32,156 bases of DNA from Pseudonocardiales bacterium (GTDB lineage: Bacteria; Actinomycetota; Actinomycetes; Mycobacteriales; Pseudonocardiaceae), in contig JAFAUB010000046.1 in the NCBI GenBank assembly GCA_019243635.1, positions 1 through 32,156 on the forward strand, given 5' to 3'. The position numbers were made by a program, and so were the translations under genes. Shown in pieces: positions 19,135 to 25,976 of the stretch. Every line of letters starts with the position of its first letter. The stretch's first letter is position 1. Below the pieces are notes generated by a model. That model did not search any database, was not told the DNA's origin, and saw nothing but the letters and a program-made list of their open reading frames with translations.

Positions 19135-19176
19135 GAGCACCGGCCGGCTGGCGGCGCTGCGCGCCGGCCGGTGCTC
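19135..19176. other. 14-bp inverted repeat between the SigF promoter and the DUF2267 gene
   Basis: Arms 19135-19148 and 19163-19176 are perfect complements with a 14-nt loop. It would sit in the leader of a transcript from the SigF-type promoter. It could be a sigF-operon terminator, an attenuator of the downstream gene or an operator. Confidence 0.6.
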
Positions 19177-19202
19177 GCCATGCGGTCGAGCAGGAGCATG
19201 AC

Positions 19203-19556
19203 GTGCGCGACGAGGAGTTCATCAGGGAGATCCAGGCGCGCGCCGGGTTGGGCACCCCACAGGACGCCGAACGCGCCACCCGCGCGACGCTGGCGGTCCT
19301 CGGGGAGCAGCTACCGGATAGCGTGGCCGGCGCGCTCGCCGCTGCCCTCCCGGAGGGGCTGGGGGAGTACGTGTGGGCCCAGCGGTCGCGGTCGCGTGAG
19401 ACGGCGGCCCAGGCGGGCCAGCTGAGCCGAGGGGTAGCGCGAGGCGAGGGCAGCTGGCCCGGCGACGAGACCATCGCCGACGCCGATATCGATGGGCCCC
19501 CGGCAACACCGGCCGGGGTGGGAGTAACGAACGCGAACGTCGAGGGTCCCCGTTAG
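19203..19556 (+). CDS. DUF2267-like protein (117 aa), probably SigF-driven
   Basis: The N-terminal 60 residues (EEFIREIQARAGLGTPQDAE, then RATRATLAVLGEQLPDSVAG and LPEGLGEYVW) match the DUF2267 pattern of helices with LPxxL. Function of the family is unknown. The C-terminal half is polar and probably disordered, ending in VGVTNANVEGPR. The start is GTG with AGGAG 6 nt upstream. A SigF-consensus promoter and a hairpin precede it. The stop codon overlaps the stop of the convergent gene by about 3 nt, so the two transcripts would collide or form antisense pairs. Confidence 0.7.
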   Translation: MRDEEFIREIQARAGLGTPQDAERATRATLAVLGEQLPDSVAGALAAALPEGLGEYVWAQRSRSRETAAQAGQLSRGVARGEGSWPGDETIADADIDGPPATPAGVGVTNANVEGPR

Positions 19557-20296
19557 TGGGGAAGGGTGGACGGTGAACCCAGGGGAGAGGGGGGCCCCGC
19601 CGTAGGCAGTGGCCCCGGTCCGGGCGTCGACCCCGGGACGCCCCGCGCGCCGGCGCTGCCCGCAGCTCCCGCAGTCCCGGTTGCGCCAGGTGCGACCGAT
19701 GCGCCCGTGACACCCGGTTTGACGGTAGCGCCGGGGGTAGCGGGCCTCAGCGGATGGCCGTTCGGTTTGTCCGTACGAGGCGAGGAGGTGGGGTGGGCAG
19801 CGGAGGTAGCCGCGGGAGAGGGGGTGTACGCCCCGGGGCGGCCGGGCTCATCAGGAGTGAGGTGACCGACGTGCGCGGGTGCGGGGGGAACCGGGAGGGG
19901 TGGCGGTGGCTGAGAGCGCTCCGTCGAGGGTGCCACGTCGACTGCGGGGGGAGAGGCCAGCGGGATCGGCCAGTCGGAAGGGGCTCCCTCGGGCACAGCG
20001 GCGTCGCTCTGGCCGAGCAGGGCCGACGGGCTGGTGGTGGGCGGCACGAGATGTCCGTCATTGACGGTGGCGGTGACACCCAGTACCGCCCCACAGGCCA
20101 GTACGAAACAGGCCACGACGGCCGCCTTGGCGGCGCGGGTGTTGGCGGGCGACGGCAGATCGGTCTCGCGTCGCCGCCCCGCGGCGGCAGCGAGGGCCCT
20201 ACGGAGGTGGGGGTCAGCGCCGACCCATGCGATCAAGGCACTGGCTGGAGGTCCGGATCCAGCCTTACGACGATGGCGGGGAGCCAATCCGTGCAC
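19553..20296 (-). CDS. Single-pass membrane protein with a long Pro/Ala/Gly-rich outer tail
   Basis: Up to about residue 57 the protein is cytoplasmic and basic (LAPRHRRKAG, HLRRALAAAAGRRRETD), then comes one transmembrane helix (AAVVACFVLACGAVLGVTAT), then about 165 residues of Pro/Ser/Thr/Ala/Gly-rich low complexity ending TLPH. This fits an envelope-spanning protein with a disordered extracellular tail, as often seen in actinobacterial cell-surface proteins. Two starts are possible: TTG 20317 and GTG 20296; the latter has CGGAG 7 nt ahead and is used. A PHO-box-like site lies about 90 nt upstream on this strand. The first helix-side half resembles anti-sigma-factor or regulator membrane proteins only in layout, and no function is assigned. 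Confidence 0.6.
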   Translation of the reverse strand: MHGLAPRHRRKAGSGPPASALIAWVGADPHLRRALAAAAGRRRETDLPSPANTRAAKAAVVACFVLACGAVLGVTATVNDGHLVPPTTSPSALLGQSDAAVPEGAPSDWPIPLASPPAVDVAPSTERSQPPPPLPVPPAPAHVGHLTPDEPGRPGAYTPSPAATSAAHPTSSPRTDKPNGHPLRPATPGATVKPGVTGASVAPGATGTAGAAGSAGARGVPGSTPGPGPLPTAGPPSPLGSPSTLPH

Positions 20297-20622
20297 TGAG
20301 GTCTCCGAGTGCGTCAACCCCGCCTCATCTACGTGGATACGCCGCTTCCACTTCCGGGCGGCAGCGTGGTGCTGTCGCTCAGGTGAACTCTGAGTGACGC
20401 CCGACGTGATCGTCTGTGGCAGCGGATGACCAAGGCCGGGAGGATCTCCAGCAGGTCGGCGAGAAGGTCACCGACGCCGGTGAGCCCGCTGGAGCGGAGT
20501 CGCTTGGTGACTTTCCGCCGCACCTGCCAGGGAGAGCCGCAGAAACCCCGCAACCAGGAGAAGGACCGCTTGCGGCGTATGAACGACAGGTGTACTGATA
20601 TGGGGCGGAGAAGGTGAGTGTC
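20297..20622. other. Divergent regulatory region between the Pro-rich membrane protein gene and phoU
   Basis: About 325 nt without a convincing gene. Short frames on both strands are Arg-rich shadows. The stretch contains a PHO-box-like pair of direct repeats (20388-20409). No clear promoter hexamers were found. Confidence 0.5.
20388..20409 (-). promoter_or_regulatory. PHO-box-like site, two 11-nt direct repeats
   Basis: Read on the - strand, CGTCACTCAGA and GTTCACCTGAG are adjacent 11-nt units sharing TCAC at the same phase. The second matches the actinobacterial PhoP unit (GTTCACCTRCG-like) at nearly all positions. It lies between divergent genes: phoU starts 214 nt to the right and the Pro-rich membrane protein about 90 nt to the left. 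Confidence 0.5.
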
Positions 20623-21312
20623 ATGCGGACCACGTTCCACACCGAGCTCGACGAGCTGATGACCGACCTCGCGAGGATGGCTCGGTTGGCAGCCCAGATG
20701 GTGATCAATGCGTCGATCGCGCTGCACCAGTCCGATATCGCGCGCGCCGGTCTGGTCGTCGCTGACCGTGACCAGATGAACGCCATGCACGATGAGACGG
20801 AGCGGCGGTGCATCACCCTGCTCGCGTTGCAGGCCCCGGTGGCCGGGGACCTGCGGGTGGTGGTCGCAGCCTTGCATGCGGTGGGTCACTTGAAGCGGAT
20901 GGGCGACCTCGCCCGGCACATCGCGACCGTTGCCCGGCTCAAGCACCCGAACCCGATGATCTCCGGGAAGGTCCGGCCGGTGCTCGCCCGGATGGGCCTG
21001 CTCGCCGGCCAGCTCGCTGAGGATGCCGCGACCGCGATCGAGCACCAGGACCCGCTGTCCGGCTGCCGGTTGGCTGCGGCGGATGGCGAGGTGGACGCGC
21101 TGCTCCGTCACCTGTTCGGCATCCTGTTCGCCGAGGACTGGTCACACGGCGTGGAACAGGCCGTGGACGCTGCTCTCATCGGCCGTTATTACGAGCGCTT
21201 CAGTGACCACGCGGTGGCCATTGCGCAGCAGGTCTGCTACGTGACCACCGGGTGGGTATCCGAGCCCGAGGACTGGGAGACGGCCGGCAGCCCAGCCTCG
21301 TGTGCACCATGA
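20623..21312 (+). CDS. phoU: PhoU, phosphate-signalling regulator
   Basis: PhoU couples the Pst transporter to the PhoR/PhoP-type two-component system and restrains phosphate uptake. The 229-aa protein is two PhoU three-helix bundles with metal-binding acidic motifs (MNAMHDETERRC, VDALLRHLFGILFAEDWSHG, GRYYERFSDHAVAIAQQV). The start is ATG 20623 (MRTTFHTELDELM, typical for the family), with AAGGTGAG ahead; GTG 20614 would add three residues. A divergent PHO-box-like site lies upstream, and a hairpin (21389-21404) lies after the stop, so phoU is probably transcribed separately from pstC. Confidence 0.93.
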   Translation: MRTTFHTELDELMTDLARMARLAAQMVINASIALHQSDIARAGLVVADRDQMNAMHDETERRCITLLALQAPVAGDLRVVVAALHAVGHLKRMGDLARHIATVARLKHPNPMISGKVRPVLARMGLLAGQLAEDAATAIEHQDPLSGCRLAAADGEVDALLRHLFGILFAEDWSHGVEQAVDAALIGRYYERFSDHAVAIAQQVCYVTTGWVSEPEDWETAGSPASCAP

Positions 21313-21388
21313 ACGCTTGAGGACAACCCGATGCCGGCGTGATCGGACATCGCACGGCGCGCAACGATGCCGGCCTGGCGGCCGACCC

Positions 21389-21404
21389 TCGGGCGCTCGC
21401 CCGA
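21389..21404. terminator. Hairpin downstream of phoU
   Basis: TCGGGCG (21389-21395) and CGCCCGA (21398-21404) are perfect complements about 75 nt after the phoU stop. It is a GC-rich, T-free hairpin; termination is inferred from position. Confidence 0.45.
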
Positions 21405-21519
21405 AGCTGATCCACCACATCCTGTGGAGGATGCACGGTCGGTGACTTTCGGAGCCGACATCCGTCCCTGATGGATCGATCTCTGTCACTCCCAAAGAGC
21501 AGAATCCACACTTAAGAGT

Positions 21520-21565
21520 GATGGCAAAATTGTTATGTAACGATACGTAGCCGTCTCTTGTGGGG
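21520..21565 (+). promoter_or_regulatory. Copy A of a duplicated two-hairpin regulatory motif
   Basis: The block contains GATGGCAA, CGATACGTAGCC and CTTGTGGGG. It recurs upstream of the 843-aa gene at 27560-27599 with the same order and exact spacing from CGATACG onward. As RNA it could form an outer GGC/GCC stem enclosing an AUUGUU/AACGAU stem, then a second small hairpin UCUC-UUGU-GGGG. Whether it acts as RNA or as a DNA operator cannot be decided here. Confidence 0.55.
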
Positions 21566-21592
21566 TTTGTCGTAATCCTCCCGCCGTCTGCG

Positions 21593-21614
21593 GGACCTCC
21601 ACCGTTCACCTTCG
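21593..21614 (+). promoter_or_regulatory. PHO-box-like site upstream of the YegP-like gene and pstC
   Basis: GTTCACCTTCG at 21604-21614 matches a PhoP-box unit; the preceding 11 nt (GGACCTCCACC) match it loosely. The core lies 63 nt after CGATACG, the same distance as at 27638. It precedes the pstC operon, a classical PhoP target. Confidence 0.6.
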
Positions 21615-21659
21615 GAGGGGAGCGTCCCCCCAGTCACATCGGTGTGTGTGGGAGGCGTG

Positions 21660-22085
21660 ATGGCGTCAGCTCGGTTCCAGGTGGTCTCGGTGGCGCGCGT
21701 TACGCACGTGCCGGTTCCACCCGAGCCGGACGCCGACGCCGGATCTGTGGCGGAGCCGGCGTCATCCCAGGAACGGGCGTTCACCTGGAGGTTCATGTCC
21801 GCCAACAACCGCAGCCTCGCGCGATCAGCACGGGTCTCGCCCGACGTGGAGTCCTGCCTGGCGACGATCCGCACCTTGCAGGCATGCCTGTCGCGCGTCG
21901 TCTCTGAGACGTCGCGAAACGGGCACGGGCAGTGGGTGTGGCGGGTTCGCGTGGCCGACGAGGTGCTCGCCACCGCAGCTCGCAGCTACCCGCGTCAGGT
22001 CCGGGCCCGGATGACGTGTGAGGCGTTCTTGCAGCAGGTCAGCGAGATGGGGGGCGGGGCCCCCGTGCAGGTGATGTACCGGTGA
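21660..22085 (+). CDS. YegP/DUF1508-like protein (141 aa) coupled to pstC
   Basis: From about residue 39 the sequence reads AFTWRFMSANNRSLARSARV, then SCLATIRTLQACL, then QWVWRVRVADEVLATAARSY, resembling two YegP/DUF1508 units (W-x-W/R-F...N-G...A-x-S). The function of the family is unsettled. The start is ATG 21660 with GGAGG 4 nt upstream; in-frame GTGs at 21642 and 21657 are less likely. The stop overlaps the pstC start (GTGA), so it is probably the first gene of the pst operon, just downstream of a PHO-box-like site. A role in the phosphate response is suggested by position alone. Confidence 0.7.
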   Translation: MASARFQVVSVARVTHVPVPPEPDADAGSVAEPASSQERAFTWRFMSANNRSLARSARVSPDVESCLATIRTLQACLSRVVSETSRNGHGQWVWRVRVADEVLATAARSYPRQVRARMTCEAFLQQVSEMGGGAPVQVMYR

Positions 22086-23101
22086 CCACCGTCGGGACGG
22101 TGCCCGCGTCCGGCCCGGCGGACCCACCGGAGTCGGCGCGGCGGGTGCGTTCCGCCGCCGGCGGTGCGGACCGAGTCTTCCAGCTCGCGCTGCTGGGCGC
22201 CGGTCTGACGGTGTTGTTGATCATGGTCGCGACCGGGGTGTTCCTGCTCGGCCAGGGCTACCTGGCGCTCGCTGAGGATGGCCTGCGGTTCCTCACCACC
22301 CAGGACTGGGAGCCTGACACGCACCACTTCGGCATCGCGGCATTGATCCCCGACACGCTGCTGATCGCCGTGGTGGCGGTCATCTTCGCGGTGCCGCTGG
22401 CCACCGGAGTGGCGCTCTACATCTCCGAGTACGCGCCACGGCGGCTGCGCCGCGCCCTGATCAACACTCTCGACCTGATGGCTGCGGTGCCCGGCGTGGT
22501 GTACGGGCTGTGGGGTTTCTTCTACCTCCAGCAGAAGGTCATCCCGCTGGCCAGGTTTCTCTCGCACTTCGGCTGGCTCCCGTTCCTGGCCATCCCCGGT
22601 GTGAACCCCAACGACCCGTTGCAGACCGCCACCGTCTATGAGAGCTCGACGTTCATCGCGGCGATCGCGGTGGCGCTGATGATCATGCCGATCATCAGCT
22701 CATTGATGCGGGAGTCCTTCGCGCAGGCCCCGGCCGGGGAACGCGAGGGCGCCTACGCGCTGGGCGCCACCCGGTGGGGGATGATCCGCAGCGTCGTGCT
22801 GCCGTTCGGCTGGGGTGGGATGATCGGCGGCACGATGCTCGGGCTGGGCCGGGCGCTGGGCGAGACGATCGTCGTCTACATGCTCATCAGTCCGGTCTTC
22901 CGGATCCAGCCGGAGATCCTGCGCAGCGGCGCGAACTCGGTGGCGGCGCTGATCGCGCTGCAGTTCGAGGCGGCGAGCCCCTTCGGGCTGTCGGCCTTGT
23001 TCGCCGCCGGGCTGGCGCTGTACGCGCTCACCCTCATGGTTAACTTCGGCGCGTCGGCGGTCATCGGGCGCACCCGCTCCGGCCGGCTGAGCGAGGCCTG
23101 A
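22082..23101 (+). CDS. pstC: PstC, phosphate ABC transporter permease
   Basis: One of the two membrane subunits of the high-affinity phosphate transporter. The 339-aa protein has about six transmembrane helices, the first at about residues 33-55 (LALLGAGLTVLLIMVATGVF), a large periplasmic-side loop around residues 155-185 and the permease EAA loop (EREGAYALGATRWGMIRSVV) followed by FGWGGMIGGTMLGLGRALGE, a strong PstC signature. GTG start overlaps the upstream gene by 4 nt; stop adjoins the pstA ATG directly. Length is usual for PstC. Confidence 0.94.
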   Translation: MTTVGTVPASGPADPPESARRVRSAAGGADRVFQLALLGAGLTVLLIMVATGVFLLGQGYLALAEDGLRFLTTQDWEPDTHHFGIAALIPDTLLIAVVAVIFAVPLATGVALYISEYAPRRLRRALINTLDLMAAVPGVVYGLWGFFYLQQKVIPLARFLSHFGWLPFLAIPGVNPNDPLQTATVYESSTFIAAIAVALMIMPIISSLMRESFAQAPAGEREGAYALGATRWGMIRSVVLPFGWGGMIGGTMLGLGRALGETIVVYMLISPVFRIQPEILRSGANSVAALIALQFEAASPFGLSALFAAGLALYALTLMVNFGASAVIGRTRSGRLSEA

Positions 23102-24280
23102 ATGACGACGACGTCCCCTCCGCGCGCCGCCGAGGTCCGTCGCTCGACGTCGCCCCGCGGTCCCTCGGACGCCATCGTGCTCGCCGGGGCGGGTGCGGCC
23201 GCGCTGAGCCTGGCGGCCCTGCTGGCTACCCGGGTGATCCCCTCGGTCGACCCGGGTGGCTTCGTAGTGATCGCCTACGTGCTCTTCCTGGTGCTGTACG
23301 GGGTGCTGGTGTCGCTGGAGGACGACGGCCGCACGGTCGTCCGGGACCGGCTTGCCTCCGTCGTCGTGCACAGCCTGGCCGTGCTCGCTCTGCTCGCTCT
23401 GCTCGACGTCGTCGGCTACACGTTCTGGCGCGGGCGCGAGGCGCTGCCGCACCTGAGTTTCCTCACCACCGACATGCAGCTGGCCGGCCCGCTGGACCCG
23501 CTCACGGTCGGCGGCATCCTGCACGGCGTAGCCGGCACCCTCATCGAGATCACGATCATGTTGCTGATCATCGTGCCGCTGGGTCTGGCCGGCGCGGTGT
23601 ATCTCAACGAGACCAGCGGGGCGTTGGCGCGCTTCGTGCGCACGGTCGTCGAGGCGATGACCGCGCTGCCCTCTATTCTGGCTGGGCTGCTCATCTACGG
23701 GTCGTTGGTCCTCACCCTGGGTTTCGTCAAGTCCGGTCTGGCCGCCGCACTGGCGATCAGCGTGAATGTGTTGCCGATCATGATCCGGGCCTCCGACGTG
23801 GTGATCCGGCTGGTGCCCGGGTCGCTGCGGGAGGCCTCGCTCGCGATGGGCGCGTCGCGGTGGCGCACGACATGGCACGTCGTGCTGCCGACCGCTCGTT
23901 CCGGCCTGACCACGGCGGTGTTGCTGGCGACGGCGCAGGGGCTCGGCGAGACGTCACCGGTGCTGATCACCGCCGGCTTCGGCTCCGGTCTCAACCTCAA
24001 CCCGCTGTCCGGACCGATGGACTCATTGCCGCTGATCACCTTCATTTTCTCCCATTCTCCGGAGCCGACGATGATCGCACGCGCTTTCGGGGCGGGCGCT
24101 GTGCTGATGGCGCTGGTGCTGGTGCTGTTCGGGCTGGCCAGGGTGCTCGGCGGCCGGCCGGCCGGTGAGCTGTCCACCCGGGCCCAGCGCACGAGGACCC
24201 TGCAGTCACGGCGCGACCTCGCCCGCTTCGTCGACCGGGACCTCCCGCGCCGCCAGCCGGGGGCCGGCCATGCCACGTAG
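23102..24280 (+). CDS. pstA: PstA, phosphate ABC transporter permease
   Basis: Second membrane subunit of the phosphate transporter. The 392-aa protein has three N-terminal transmembrane helices (from about residue 27: IVLAGAGAAALSLAALLATR, VVIAYVLFLVLYGVLV, SVVVHSLAVLALLALLDVVG) and the PstA core with PLGLAGAVYLNETSGALARF and the EAA loop SLREASLAMGASRWRTTWHV, then GLGETSPVLITAGFG. It is longer than many PstA proteins because of the N-terminal extension and a hydrophilic C-terminal tail. It begins directly after pstC and its end overlaps the pstS start by 11 nt, so all three are translated together. Confidence 0.93.
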   Translation: MTTTSPPRAAEVRRSTSPRGPSDAIVLAGAGAAALSLAALLATRVIPSVDPGGFVVIAYVLFLVLYGVLVSLEDDGRTVVRDRLASVVVHSLAVLALLALLDVVGYTFWRGREALPHLSFLTTDMQLAGPLDPLTVGGILHGVAGTLIEITIMLLIIVPLGLAGAVYLNETSGALARFVRTVVEAMTALPSILAGLLIYGSLVLTLGFVKSGLAAALAISVNVLPIMIRASDVVIRLVPGSLREASLAMGASRWRTTWHVVLPTARSGLTTAVLLATAQGLGETSPVLITAGFGSGLNLNPLSGPMDSLPLITFIFSHSPEPTMIARAFGAGAVLMALVLVLFGLARVLGGRPAGELSTRAQRTRTLQSRRDLARFVDRDLPRRQPGAGHAT

Positions 24281-25976
24281 CACACCGGGGCGGCACCGGC
24301 TGGCCGTTCTGGTGGGGGTGCTGGCCATCGTCGCGGGGACACAGGCCCTGCTCGCGCCGAGCGTCGACGCGGCGGTTTTCGTCCCGATCAGCGGCTCCGG
24401 TTCTACCTGGAGCGAGAACGCACTGGACCAGTGGCGCAGAAACGTCGCCACGAACTATGGCATCACGGTGAACTACTCGCCGAACGGCTCGACCAGCGGC
24501 CGCAACGACTTCCGCTACGGCCAGGTCGACTTCGCCGTCTCGGAGATCCCCTACGGCCTCACCGACGGCGGGACGTTCGACCCGCCGCCGACGCGGAAGT
24601 TCGGGTACATGCCGATCGTCGCGGGCGGCACCTCCCTCATGTACAACCTCAAGATCGGCAACAACCGGGTGACGAACCTGCGGCTGTCCGGCGAGACCAT
24701 CACCAAGATCTTCACCCAGCGGATCACCAACTGGTCCGACCCACAGATCAAGGCCGACAATCCGGGGCTGACCCTGCCCGCCATCAAGATCGTGCCGGTG
24801 GTCTACTCCAACGGCGCGGGGACCTCCGCGCAGTTCACCGCCTGGATGGCCGGCCAGTACCCGGCCTTGTGGGACGACTACTGCCACCGGGCCGGCCGGA
24901 AGCTCACACCGTGCGGGTTCACCTCCTTCTACCCGCTGGGCAACAGCGACATGGTGGCCAAGGCGCAGTCGCAGGGCGTGTCCGGGTTCGTCGCCCAGGA
25001 CTCCAGCGCGGGCGCGATCACCTATGTGGAGTACTCCTACGCCCGCAACGCCGGCTTCCCGGTGGCCAAGATGCTCAACAAGGCGAACTACTACGTCGAA
25101 CCCACGGCGGGCAGCGTCGCCGTCGCGCTGCTCAAGGCGCAGATCCACCCGGACCTCACCCAGGATCTGAGCCAGGTCTACGTCGACCCCGACCCGCGGG
25201 CCTACCCGCTGTCCAGCTACAGCTACATGATCATCCCGAAGGACACCACCGCGAACTTCGACAAGCCGAAGGGCGCCACCCTTTCTACGTTCGCGTCCTA
25301 CTTCCTCTGCGAGGGGCAGCAGCAGGCCGACATTCTGGGCTACTCGCCGCTGCCGGTCAACCTGGTGCAGGACGGGGTCGACCAGATCAACCAGATCCCC
25401 GTCCCCGACGGCTACACCCGCACGCTCAACCGCAACAACCTGAGCGGGTGCCACAACCCGACGGTCGCCCCGGACGGCGGGAACCTGGTGGCCGAGAACG
25501 CGCCGCGACCCGCCCCGTGCGACCTCAACGGCCCGACGCAGTGCGTCACCGGCACTGGCGGGGCGAAACAGTCCACACCGACCAGCGGTGGCTCGGGCGG
25601 TGCCGGGGCTACCGCGGGGGCGGCGGGTGGTGGGAGCGGTGGGGGGTCAGGTGGCGCAGCGGCTGGGGGAGCAGGTGGCACCGACGGGACGGCCTCCGGC
25701 GGCGCCAACGGGGTGTCCGCGGCCGGAACGAGTCCTATCGCCGCCGCGTCCGGGACGATCGACCCGGACACCGGGAAGGTGATCGGTGGCTCGACGTCGA
25801 CGAGTGACTCCGGCGCCTCCGCCGTGCCGGTGTCCGTTGATATCGCCGACAACCGGCGGCAGATGGTGTTGGCGGGCGTGGCCGCCGTCCTGCTGTTCGG
25901 GCTGATACTCGGCCCACCACTGGTGGCGAGTGCGATGCGCAGCCGGGCCGGGTCCCCTGACGGACCACCGCCATGA
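24270..25976 (+). CDS. pstS: PstS-type phosphate-binding protein with C-terminal membrane anchor
   Basis: Captures phosphate outside the membrane and hands it to PstCA. The start is taken as ATG 24270, which gives a signal peptide (RHRLAVLVGVLAIVAGTQAL, then SVDAA); the longer frame from 24165 lies inside pstA. The 568-aa protein has the PstS fold at about 35-400 with ligand loops GSGST, GSTSGRNDFRYGQVDFAVSE and SNGAGTSAQFTAWM. Then come a Gly/Ala/Ser-rich linker of about 80 residues (GGSGGAGATAGAAGGGSGGG) and a C-terminal transmembrane helix (about 535-555, MVLAGVAAVLLFGLILGPPL) with a short basic tail. Most PstS proteins are lipoproteins or soluble, so this anchor is unusual. No lipobox seen. 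Confidence 0.9.
   Translation: MPRSTPGRHRLAVLVGVLAIVAGTQALLAPSVDAAVFVPISGSGSTWSENALDQWRRNVATNYGITVNYSPNGSTSGRNDFRYGQVDFAVSEIPYGLTDGGTFDPPPTRKFGYMPIVAGGTSLMYNLKIGNNRVTNLRLSGETITKIFTQRITNWSDPQIKADNPGLTLPAIKIVPVVYSNGAGTSAQFTAWMAGQYPALWDDYCHRAGRKLTPCGFTSFYPLGNSDMVAKAQSQGVSGFVAQDSSAGAITYVEYSYARNAGFPVAKMLNKANYYVEPTAGSVAVALLKAQIHPDLTQDLSQVYVDPDPRAYPLSSYSYMIIPKDTTANFDKPKGATLSTFASYFLCEGQQQADILGYSPLPVNLVQDGVDQINQIPVPDGYTRTLNRNNLSGCHNPTVAPDGGNLVAENAPRPAPCDLNGPTQCVTGTGGAKQSTPTSGGSGGAGATAGAAGGGSGGGSGGAAAGGAGGTDGTASGGANGVSAAGTSPIAAASGTIDPDTGKVIGGSTSTSDSGASAVPVSVDIADNRRQMVLAGVAAVLLFGLILGPPLVASAMRSRAGSPDGPPP

Noticed and set aside
20416..20598. 60-codon + strand frame upstream of phoU
   Set aside because: No ribosome binding site, overlapping equally open frames on both strands, no recognisable features.
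22700..23878. 392-codon - strand frame opposite pstC and pstA
   Set aside because: Gln/Arg/His-rich antisense shadow of two well-identified permeases.
24431..25807. 458-codon + strand frame overlapping pstS
   Set aside because: Arg/Pro/Gly/His-rich shadow in another frame of pstS, no family features.
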